Under the pieces are notes generated by a model, which was given only the letters and a program-made list of their open reading frames with translations, ran no database searches and was not told where the DNA came from. From contig JBEEMV010000295.1 of the NCBI GenBank assembly GCA_041192505.1, positions 1 to 8,912 of the forward strand: DNA of 8,912 bases, given 5' to 3'. The stretch comes from CAIODY01 sp041192505. GTDB taxonomy: Bacteria > Bacteroidota > Bacteroidia > Chitinophagales > CAIODY01. A program made the position numbers and the translations under genes. Shown here piece after piece: positions 1 through 7,200 of the stretch. Within the stretch, counting starts at the first letter, position 1; the number at the start of each line of letters is the position of its first letter.

Positions 1-1
1 T

Positions 2-1591
2 GATGGTGTGTATGAAACCGAAGTTGCCATCAGATTAGTTTTAATTGGTACCGAAACAAATGTGATTTTTATTAATCCTACTACCGATCCTTTTACAGGA
101 AATAATACCTCAACTACTTTAATTGGCGAAAGCCAAACTGTTATTAATGGCAATATTGGTTCGGCTAATTATGATATCGGTCATACCTTTAGCACAGGTG
201 GTGGTGGCTTGGCAAACTTAGGCTGTGTATGTAGTTCAAACAATAAAGCCAAAGGTATTACAGGCAATTCAAATCCTGTTGGCGACCCTTATGATATTGA
301 TTATGTAGCACATGAAATGGGTCATCAATTTGGAGCTAATCATACTTTCAATAGTGGTTTGGGTTCATGTTCGGGTAATAGAAGTAGCGGCAATGCTTAT
401 GAAGTTGGTAGTGGTACAACTATTTTGGCATATGCTGGAATATGCGGCAATGATGATATTCAACCTCATAGCGATCCATTTTTTCATACTGCAAGTTTTG
501 ATGCCATTGTTGCCTATTCAAATACAGGTAATGGAAACACTTGTGCATCAACCACAGCAACTAATAATAATCCACCAACTATTACATCAATGCCAACCAA
601 TGGCAAAACGATTCCTGCACAAACCCCATTTTTTTTAACTGGCGCAGCTACAGATGTGGATGGCGATGTCCTAACCTATTGTTGGGAAGAAATGGATAAA
701 GGCTCATCTACTACTTGGGATGGAGGAAAATCTACTACTACAGCACCTTTGTTTAAATCTCGTGTACCTACAATTTTACCTATACGATACATACCAAGTT
801 TGGTAAATATTAATTTAGGATTTCAGGCCAATCCAAGCAATTTAATGGGTGGTAATAAGGGCGAAGTATTACCAACTATTAGCCGAACTATGAATTTTAG
901 ATTAACAGTAAGAGATAATAAAAATGGTGGCGGCGGTGTTGCAACTGGCGGCAATGGCTGTTCAATTGCCACCGCATTTGCTTTAAATGTTACTATGGCG
1001 GCTGGTCCGTTTACCGTTTTTATACCCGATGGTGGCGAAGTGTGGAATGGTGGTAGTACTCAAAATATTTCATGGGCTGTATCGGGTACCGATGTAGCAC
1101 CAATAAATTGCGGTTTTGTAGATATATTAATGTCGGTTGATGGTGGCTTAACTTTCGATTCAATAGTGGCTACACATCTTCCAAACACAGGCTCAGCAAA
1201 TATTACAGTGCCTAATATTCAAACCAATACTACAGTTAGATTTTTAATTCGTTGTTCGGATAATTATTTTTTTGATATCAGTGATGCTGATTTTACCATC
1301 AACTTTAATTCAAATGCAAACGGAATCGCAAATGTTTATAATGGGCAAGCAATGCAGGTATTGCCAAATCCTACTCATGATTATTTGCAAATAAGTGGAA
1401 TAAACAATTTATTTAACGCTGATTATTTGATAATAAATACATTAGGACAAATTATTAAGAAAGGAAAAATTGAAACTACATCAACAGGCAAAGCAGAACA
1501 AATAAATGTTTCAGATATTGTAAATGGCATTTATTTTATTCAAATCAAAACAGCTTCAAGCAGCTTTTCATCTAAGTTTATCAAAGAATAA
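2..1591 (+). CDS. Secreted reprolysin-like zinc metalloprotease with T9SS sorting domain (5'-truncated by window edge)
   Basis: The frame is open from base 2, so the gene begins upstream; the GTG at 8 is internal. The visible part starts inside the metalloprotease domain. The zinc motif HEMGHQFGANH lies at 311-343, with three His ligands and the catalytic Glu. The Met-turn region follows at 413-440 (SGTTILAYAG), with Leu (TTG, 425-427) where the family normally has Met. From about 572 an Ig-like segment begins (PPTITS, DVDGDVLTYCWEEMDKG), then a second beta-rich domain from about 1001 (AGPFTVFIPDGGEVW, DILMSVDGGLTF, RCSDNYFFDIS). The C-terminus is a type A sorting domain. This order matches the Bacteroidota reprolysin-family secreted proteases. 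The family normally has a signal peptide and a propeptide, which would lie outside the window. It is probably exported by Sec, moved across the outer membrane by T9SS, and degrades extracellular protein. The substrate is unknown. It is probably co-transcribed with the propeptide-like gene 4 bases downstream. Confidence 0.93.
   Translation, partial: DGVYETEVAIRLVLIGTETNVIFINPTTDPFTGNNTSTTLIGESQTVINGNIGSANYDIGHTFSTGGGGLANLGCVCSSNNKAKGITGNSNPVGDPYDIDYVAHEMGHQFGANHTFNSGLGSCSGNRSSGNAYEVGSGTTILAYAGICGNDDIQPHSDPFFHTASFDAIVAYSNTGNGNTCASTTATNNNPPTITSMPTNGKTIPAQTPFFLTGAATDVDGDVLTYCWEEMDKGSSTTWDGGKSTTTAPLFKSRVPTILPIRYIPSLVNINLGFQANPSNLMGGNKGEVLPTISRTMNFRLTVRDNKNGGGGVATGGNGCSIATAFALNVTMAAGPFTVFIPDGGEVWNGGSTQNISWAVSGTDVAPINCGFVDILMSVDGGLTFDSIVATHLPNTGSANITVPNIQTNTTVRFLIRCSDNYFFDISDADFTINFNSNANGIANVYNGQAMQVLPNPTHDYLQISGINNLFNADYLIINTLGQIIKKGKIETTSTGKAEQINVSDIVNGIYFIQIKTASSSFSSKFIKE
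1340..1588 (+). other. T9SS type A C-terminal sorting domain
   Basis: This is the last ~80 residues of the metalloprotease. It carries the PNP turn (1364-1372, in QVLPNPTHDYLQIS), a central LGQIIKKGKI strand, and the closing NGIYFIQIKT plus the basic end KFIKE. These are the standard elements of the type A sorting domain recognised by the type IX secretion system. Family knowledge says the domain is cleaved by the PorU sortase during release or attachment to the cell surface. Its presence implies that the host has a T9SS. Confidence 0.9.
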
Positions 1592-1595
1592 ATTC

Positions 1596-2138
1596 ATGAA
1601 TATTTTAAATAAACATTTTACATTATTAAGCTTGTGCTTCATTTTTCTTTTGAATAGTTGTTCAAATAAGATTTGGAAAATACAATCTGAAAATTCAATA
1701 ACTAATCGCATTTCAAATTGTAAAGTATCAACCCAAATTGTAAAGTATAAATGTTGGATGTTGAAATTTGAAAAACTAAAATCAAATTTATTAAAAGCAG
1801 GATTAATAAATGATAAACCTATTAAGCCAGTTATTATCGAAATTCCATCGCCAGATGGTGATGTAATAAAATTTGAAATGTATCAATCGCAAACCATGAG
1901 CCCCGAATTGGCAAAACAATTTCCTGAATTAAAATCATACATGGGCAATGCAGTAGCCGATAAATCAACTACAATTAGAGCAAATATTAATGAAACAGGA
2001 TTTCATGCTTTGATAACATCAACCAAAGGACAGTGGCTTGTTGAACCTTATTGCATACGTAAATCAAAAGATTTTTATTGCTGCTACTGGAAATCGGATT
2101 TTAAAAGCAATCGTGAACCTTTTAATGAAAACCGTTAA
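1596..2138 (+). CDS. Lipoprotein consisting only of a reprolysin-type metalloprotease propeptide
   Basis: A protein of 180 residues. The ATG at 1596 is chosen because it begins a clear lipoprotein signal peptide (MNILNK, a hydrophobic stretch, then LNSC with lipidated Cys22). The longer frame from 1524 would overlap the protease and bury this signal. After Cys22, residues 27-170 resemble the N-terminal propeptide of Bacteroidota reprolysin-like proteases: WKIQSEN at the start, IPSPDGDVIKFEMY, then MSPELAKQFPELKSYMG, ADKSTTIRANINETGFHALI, and a final EPY...FYCCYWKSDF. No zinc motif or catalytic domain follows. A full family member would be several times longer. The start is 4 bases after the protease stop, suggesting translational coupling. 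The mature part has five extra cysteines (42, 53, 153, 162, 163), which is unusual for a propeptide. It could be a trans-acting inhibitor or folding helper for the protease, or the decaying remnant of a tandem duplicate. The sequence alone does not decide. Confidence 0.8.
   Translation: MNILNKHFTLLSLCFIFLLNSCSNKIWKIQSENSITNRISNCKVSTQIVKYKCWMLKFEKLKSNLLKAGLINDKPIKPVIIEIPSPDGDVIKFEMYQSQTMSPELAKQFPELKSYMGNAVADKSTTIRANINETGFHALITSTKGQWLVEPYCIRKSKDFYCCYWKSDFKSNREPFNENR
1714..1748 (+). repeat. Exact 15-bp direct repeat inside the propeptide lipoprotein gene
   Basis: CAAATTGTAAAGTAT occurs at 1714-1728 and again at 1734-1748, separated by 5 bases (CAACC). The period of 20 is not a multiple of three, so the copies are read in different frames: the first within SNCKVS, the second within QIVKYK. 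This looks like a local slippage duplication that changed part of the protein, including the addition of Cys42. Confidence 0.8.
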
Positions 2139-2255
2139 GAATAGAGTAGAGTTAAATTAGCGACATAGTAAAGTTAAAGTATGGCGAACCTTAAAGGTTC
2201 GCCATACTTATTTTATGGCAAAATGTATTCATTAATGAAAGCCATTAAGGATAGA
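2122..2255 (+). repeat. Imperfect 24-bp direct repeats flanking the hairpin (copies 2122-2145 and 2232-2255)
   Basis: The copies share TTAATGAAA-CC-TTAAG-ATAGA with three single-base differences, all A/G transitions, at a spacing of 110 bases. The left copy contains the last codons and the stop of the propeptide gene. The right copy lies just upstream of the efp -7 box. The perfect hairpin at 2177-2209 sits between them. The arrangement could mark a small inserted or duplicated segment, but no transposase or long terminal inverted repeat is present. Confidence 0.5.
2177..2209 (+). terminator. Perfect 16-bp hairpin, probable terminator of the protease/propeptide unit
   Basis: AAGTATGGCGAACCTT at 2177-2192 is exactly complementary to 2194-2209, with one A at the centre, so the folded loop would be about 3-5 bases. 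It lies 38 bases after the propeptide stop and is followed by TATTTTAT, a moderate U tract. The position, between a gene end and the efp promoter, fits an intrinsic terminator. The very high symmetry and the flanking direct repeats leave open a repeated palindromic element. Confidence 0.7.
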
Positions 2256-2273
2256 AAATACAAAATAAGTGTT

Positions 2274-2281
2274 TACTTTTG
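2274..2281 (+). promoter_or_regulatory. efp promoter, Bacteroidota -7 box
   Basis: TACTTTTG matches the Bacteroidota -7 consensus TAnnTTTG exactly. Initiation would fall around 2287, giving a short A-rich leader of about 30 bases before the efp ATG. No good -33 TTG is seen at the expected distance; that region is occupied by the right-hand 24-bp repeat. Confidence 0.6.
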
Positions 2282-2315
2282 CAATCCATAAAAAAATATA
2301 TTAAGATAAATAAAA

Positions 2316-2879
2316 ATGGCAACTACAGCAGACATCAGAAAAGGATTATGTATCAATTTTAAAAACGACTTGTGGACAGTGATTGATTTTCAACATCACA
2401 AACCGGGCAAAGGCGGCGCTTATATGCGTACCAAATTAAAAAGTATCACATCAGGCAAATCGCTTGACCATACTTTTAACAGTGGCGAACCTTTAGATAT
2501 TCAACAAATTACCCGTCGTAAATTTCAATTTACTTATAAAGACGATAGCGGTTATAATTTTATGGATAACGAAACTTTTGAGCAACTTACAATGGCTGAA
2601 GACGAAGTAGAAGGTTATCCATTTTTAAAAGAAGGACAAGAAGTTGAAGTATGCATACATGAAGATACCGAAAAAGCATTATTTGCCGAAGTGCCTGCAT
2701 TTGTAAACTTAATGATTACCTATACCGAGCCAGGCGAACGTGGCAACACTGCTACTAATGCACAAAAAATGGCAACTTTAGAAACAGGCGCAACTATACA
2801 AGTGCCTTTATTTGTTGATTCGGATATTATGGTTAAAGTTGATACCCGTAATGGCAGCTATGTAGAACGTGTAAAATAA
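2316..2879 (+). CDS. efp: Translation elongation factor P
   Basis: A protein of 187 residues, the normal full length. EF-P binds the ribosome between the P and E sites and relieves stalling at consecutive prolines. The N-terminal KOW-like domain (about 1-65) carries the tip loop HHKPGKGGAY with Lys32 at the position that is modified in lysine-type EF-Ps. It continues MRTKLKSITSGKSLDHTFNSGE. The central OB domain holds FQFTYKDDSGYNFMDNETFEQL. The C-terminal domain holds ATLETGATIQVPLFVDSDIMVKVDTRNGSYVERV, the EF-P signature region. The loop has Lys, not the Arg used by the rhamnosylated subtype; no modification enzyme is encoded in the window. The ATG at 2316 gives the family N-terminus and has an A-rich leader without Shine-Dalgarno. 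It is a single gene with its own promoter, convergent with the amidohydrolase. From memory, efp in some Bacteroidota sits next to lpxA; that is not the case here. Confidence 0.97.
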   Translation: MATTADIRKGLCINFKNDLWTVIDFQHHKPGKGGAYMRTKLKSITSGKSLDHTFNSGEPLDIQQITRRKFQFTYKDDSGYNFMDNETFEQLTMAEDEVEGYPFLKEGQEVEVCIHEDTEKALFAEVPAFVNLMITYTEPGERGNTATNAQKMATLETGATIQVPLFVDSDIMVKVDTRNGSYVERVK

Positions 2880-2904
2880 TTTTTTATACAATAAATTACT
2901 ATTT

Positions 2905-2942
2905 AAAAAGGCGAAGTATCTGCAATGATATTTCGCCTTTTT
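2905..2942 (+). terminator. Bidirectional terminator shared by efp and the amidohydrolase gene
   Basis: A stem of 16 pairs joins AAAAAGGCGAAGTATC (2905-2920) to 2927-2942, with one G-U pair and a TGCAAT loop (2921-2926). The plus strand ends in a T run (2938-2943) after the GC core. The minus strand also reads a T run, because the stem begins with A residues. It lies 25 bases after the efp stop and 5 bases beyond the amidohydrolase stop, so it can serve both convergent genes. Confidence 0.88.
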
Positions 2943-2947
2943 TGTTT

Positions 2948-4084
2948 TTATATAATTTTTGTGCAGCTTCCGTTTTCAATTACATTAATGCCAGGTCTTT
3001 TGCCTACTGCAATACTGCCAGCCCAATCATCAATATGTAAAAACTTAGCCCCATTAAGTGTGGCACATTTCAATATTGTTTCAAATGGTATTTCAGCAAA
3101 ATGATGTTGAATAGTTTTTATCTCATCCCATATTGATAAAGAATAATTAGATGCCAAACTATCAGTGCCGATACAAATATTTTCAAAATTAGTAAACCAC
3201 AAATTGTAATTAGGCAAAGCATTTTCGATAAATAAATTAGCAGTAGCGCAAGCACATAAATAAGCATTTGGGTTTTGCCGTTTTATACTTTCCAAATCAA
3301 GTTTATCAGCAAAAGTATTATGTACAAAAAGCATATTTTGTTGTGTAGGCAAATGCTGAATAATACTTTGCAACGAATTGATAGCAGAAGCCTTAAAAAA
3401 CGAAATATCAAGATTCAAATTTTTATAAAACGATAAAAAGCCACCGCTTTTATGAATAAAAAAAAATGCCTCATCTTCTGCTTCTTGATTATGAATTGTA
3501 GATGTTTCGCATCTATTAAATATCAGCTTCATCAATTCAACCGATGTTGAGTAGGGCGCATGCGGCGCCATAGTAGTAGTTAATTTTTGCTCGGCAAATT
3601 GGTTGCTTAAAGCTATGGCTTCGTTATATCTTTTTTCGGCAATGGATGGATTTAAGCCCACAGTTTCAATAAAAGTGTGATAAAATAATTTTTGCTTTGC
3701 CTTTTGTTTAATCGAAATTGTTTCGTTGCTAATATCGCCCACAGCCACAATTCCATTTTTTATCATTTCATTTTCTGCATCTTCAATGGCTTGCCATCGC
3801 TCATCATCAGCCGTTTCAAATCTAACTTTCATTAACTGCTCAATAAAATTAACCAACCCTGTATGTGGTGTTATTTTATTTTTTAAATGCGATAATTCTA
3901 TATGGCAATGTGCATTTACAAAACCAGGGCATATAGCGCCATTATAAATTTCTAATTCGGCAATATCATAATTTTGTCGTTCGCCAATTTCTACAATAGT
4001 ATTGTTTTTATCTACCACCAACACACCATTTTCAATAATCCCATTTTCAATAGTGTAAATTTTATCAGCCGAAATTTTTCTCAT
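2948..4084 (-). CDS. Amidohydrolase-superfamily deaminase/hydrolase (TRZ/ATZ/SsnA-like)
   Basis: A protein of 378 residues from the ATG at 4084. An upstream TTG at 4102 would add six residues, but it precedes the likely transcription start and is disfavoured. The layout is a short beta-sandwich start (MRKISADKIYTIENGIIENG), then a TIM-barrel with PGFVNAHCHIELSH supplying the HxH metal ligands (His59, His61). APHAPYS gives His175, IHNQEAEDE gives His198 and Glu201, FVHNTF gives His255, and GTDSLASN gives Asp308, the catalytic metal-binding Asp. The C-terminus closes the sandwich (GSIAVGKRPGINVI). This is the cytosolic mononuclear-metal deaminase type that includes guanine, S-adenosylhomocysteine and aminodeoxyfutalosine deaminases and chlorohydrolases. 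Substrate cannot be read from the sequence. Aminodeoxyfutalosine deaminase of the alternative menaquinone pathway is one candidate. There is no signal peptide. It is a single gene with its own promoter, divergent from the TPR gene. Confidence 0.9.
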   Translation of the reverse strand: MRKISADKIYTIENGIIENGVLVVDKNNTIVEIGERQNYDIAELEIYNGAICPGFVNAHCHIELSHLKNKITPHTGLVNFIEQLMKVRFETADDERWQAIEDAENEMIKNGIVAVGDISNETISIKQKAKQKLFYHTFIETVGLNPSIAEKRYNEAIALSNQFAEQKLTTTMAPHAPYSTSVELMKLIFNRCETSTIHNQEAEDEAFFFIHKSGGFLSFYKNLNLDISFFKASAINSLQSIIQHLPTQQNMLFVHNTFADKLDLESIKRQNPNAYLCACATANLFIENALPNYNLWFTNFENICIGTDSLASNYSLSIWDEIKTIQHHFAEIPFETILKCATLNGAKFLHIDDWAGSIAVGKRPGINVIENGSCTKII

Positions 4085-4103
4085 ACTTCTATTTTGAATC
4101 AAT

Positions 4104-4133
4104 CAAAAGTAATTTATTCAATTCAAATTACAA
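4104..4133 (-). promoter_or_regulatory. Amidohydrolase promoter (-33 TTG and -7 TACTTTTG)
   Basis: On the minus strand, TACTTTTG (4111-4104) matches the TAnnTTTG -7 consensus and is identical to the efp -7 box. A TTG at 4133-4131 lies 19 bases upstream, the expected -33 spacing. Initiation near 4098 would leave a leader of about 14 bases before the ATG at 4084. This argues against the TTG start at 4102, which is inside or upstream of the initiation region. Confidence 0.6.
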
Positions 4134-4192
4134 CGTACTAATCAATAAACAATGCTTTGCTTTCTGTTTACAATTACAACCATTTCAAAGCC

Positions 4193-4220
4193 TTTGCCGT
4201 ATAGCGTTTATATAATTTCG
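4193..4220 (+). promoter_or_regulatory. Possible promoter of the TPR/beta-barrel operon
   Basis: TAATTTCG at 4213-4220 matches TAnnTTTG in all but one position. TTTG at 4193-4196 could be the -33 element, though the 16-base gap is a little short. The leader would be about 20 bases. This is the best candidate in the 4112-4245 gap, where no other element or RNA gene is apparent. Confidence 0.35.
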
Positions 4221-4245
4221 TAAGCAAATTTTCGTTTGATTTATT

Positions 4246-7200
4246 ATGATTAAAAAAATAATTGGAATTTATATTTCCATTCTTTGTAGCCTATTCGCCA
4301 TTTCGGTTTCAGCACAAGAAACTAAAACCTATGATGATAATTTTAATGCCTTTAATAAAGGCGTTGAACTGCTCGACCAAAAGCAATACAAAGCTGCCTT
4401 AAATGAATTTCAAAAAACTTTAGCACAGTTTCCGTACTATAACGATAATCGTTATCAGCAAATGCATACCGATGCACAATTCTTTGCAGCCCTTTGTGCT
4501 ATTGAATTAGAAGAACCACAAGGCGAACAAGAAATGAAAAATTTTTTAGAAAATTTTCAAACCAATACCCGTGATAATGATGCAAAATATGTATTGGGTA
4601 AATTAAATTTTAAGCAAAATAAATTTAAAGATGTAATTACTTATTTAGAAGATGTAGAGCATGGCGAATTAAAAACAGAAGAAATTTCTAACTCGAAATT
4701 CTATTTAGCTTATGCTTATTTTTTTACTAAAAAATTAGATAAAGCATTGCCGCTTTTTAAATCACTTTCGGCTTCGCAAAACAAATACTATTATCCTGCA
4801 AACTATTATTCGGGCTATATTTTAATGAATAATAAAAATTATGAAGATGCCGAAAAGCATTTCGAAAAAGCATCGCAGGCTACCATGTACGAAAACATTA
4901 TTCCGTATTATTTATCGCAAACATATTTTGCACAAAAAAAATATGATGCCCTGTTGGCTTATGCGCCTGTGCAGTTAGAAAAGAAAAGTTTGTTGTATAA
5001 AAACGAATTAGAAAATTTAATAGGGCAAGCCTATTTTATGAAAAAAAATTATGCTTTGGCTTTGCCTTATTTAGAGGGCAATGCAAAGGCACAAAAGAAA
5101 ATGTATTCTAAAGATTTTTATCAATTAGCATTTGCTCAATATCAAACCAAAAAATATGCTGATGCTATTTTGAATTTAAAAGAATTAGCCACACAAGAAG
5201 ATTCGTTGGGGCAATACGCCATGTATTTATTGGGCGATTGTTATTTAAAAACCAATCAAAAAGCGGATAGCCGAAATGCATTTTTACGAGCTTCAAAAAT
5301 GGATTGGGATAAAGACATTCAAGATGTTTCAACATTAAGTGCAGCTAAGTTGGCTTATGAATCGGGCATGCATCAAATTGCCATTAGCGAACTATCGGAA
5401 TACACAAAAAAATACAGCACATCAAAAAATATTGAAGAGGCAAGAGAAACATTAACCAATGTTTATTTTGAAACCAACAATTATCGTGAGGCTTGGAAAA
5501 TGGTAAGTGCTATAAAAAACAAAACGCCCAAAATGCAGATGGCTGCTCAGTTTATAGCTTATAATAGAGGTGTTGAATTATTTAATGATAAAGTTTTTTC
5601 GGAAGCCGAAAAAATGTTCGACCAATCATTAAACTATGCTTTAAATAATAATTTAGAAGCCGCTGCATATTTTTGGAAAGGCGAAATTGATTTTAGAAAT
5701 GCAAAATTAAATGAAGCCATTTCGGAGTACAATAAATTTTTAGAATTAGAAAAAGTATGCGATAATTTGCCAGCTAATATTTCATTTAAAAATGCAAATT
5801 ATAATGTGGCGTATTGCTATTTAAAAAAGCAAGAATACAAAACCGCATTACCTTATTTAAGAAAATCGAATTTATCATCGGGTTCAAAAACACGTTTGGC
5901 TGCCGATGCTTCGCTTCGTACTGCCGATTGTTATTTTTCATTACATGATTATGAAAAAGCAATTATTAATTATGATGATGTGATTGAATACAATGCTGGT
6001 GGCAGCGATTATGCTTATTACCAAAAAGGAATTATTTATGGCTTAACAAATGATGATGCTACAAAAATTCAATCGTTACAAACTTTGTGTACCAAATATC
6101 CAAAATCAATTTATGTAGATGATGCACAATTTGAAATTGGAAATACAAATTTTAACAACGAAAAATTTGATGCTGCTGCTACAAATTATCAAATCATTAT
6201 TGATAATTATCCGAAGAGTGTATACTACAAAAAATCGAGATTGAAGTTGGCACTAGTAAAAGTAAATACCAACCAAATTGATGATGCAGCCGTTATTTAC
6301 AAAGCCATTGTGGCCGATTATCCAAAAAGCGCCGAAGCCAGCGAAGCCTTATTGGCATTGAAAAATTTGTATGTAGATAAAGGCGATGCAAAATCATTTT
6401 TAGATTATTTAAAACAAACACCCGATGCACAATTATCGGCTTCGATGGAAGATTCAATCACTTATCAATCGGCTGAAATAAATTATCAAAATCAAAAATT
6501 AGAAGAAGCTACCAGAGATTTGGAAGTGTATGTAACCAAGTTTCCGAAAGGATATTTTCAAACACAAGCCAATTATTATTTAGCCGATTGTTATTACAAA
6601 AAACAAATGTGGGGCGAAGCTTTAGAAAAGTATGAAGCTGTGGTAAATCAAAACACAAATAAATACACCGAAAAAAGTTTGGTGAGATGTGCTCAATTAG
6701 CTTTTTATAAAGTAAAAAATTATACCAAAGCAATGGTATTTTATCAACGCATGGCTGATGAAACCAGTTATAAAAATAATGTAATGGATGGAATAAGAGG
6801 TGCTATGCGTTCGGCTTTTTTAATTAATAAAAATGATGTTTGTAAAACCTATGCCGAAAAATTAATTGCCTTAGAGTCGGCTACAGATGAGGAAGTAAAC
6901 GAAGCTAATTTTTATTTAGGTAAAATAAATTATTATGAAAATGATTTTGAAAAAGCGCAAACTAATTTAAAAATATCAGCCAAACAAAACAACGAACGTG
7001 GTGCCGAATCGAAATATATTTTAGCCAATATTGCTTTAAAAACAATGAAGCTTGATGATGCTGAAAAATTGTGTTTTGATATCATTAATCAAACACCAGC
7101 TTATGATGGTTGGGTTGGTAAATCGTTGCTTACACTTAGCGAAGTTTATATTGCTAAGAAAGAATATTTTCAATCACGAGCTACGTTAGAAACCTTGAAG

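Noticed and set aside
312..638. Open frame of 108 codons inside the metalloprotease gene
   Set aside because: It overlaps the catalytic domain in another frame and has no recognisable protein features.
1524..1595. Upstream extension of the propeptide gene by 24 codons
   Set aside because: It overlaps the T9SS tail of the protease and would hide an excellent lipoprotein signal that begins at 1596.
3458..3466. Run of nine A (Phe-Phe-Phe on the minus strand) in the amidohydrolase, possible phase-variation tract
   Set aside because: Runs of eight or so A/T occur in several genes here (629-636, 4934-4941, 5041-5048), as expected for this base composition, and the frame is intact.
3726..3947. Plus-strand open frame opposite the amidohydrolase
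   Set aside because: It is antisense to a conserved enzyme region, with no promoter or family features.
4154..4191. GCTTTG/CAAAGC inverted pair in the divergent intergenic region as a regulatory RNA or operator
   Set aside because: Only six pairs with a 26-base loop in AT-rich DNA; not distinguishable from chance.
6509..6733. Minus-strand open frame opposite the TPR gene
   Set aside because: It is a shadow of the TPR coding sequence, rich in residues expected from reversed Lys/Asn codons.
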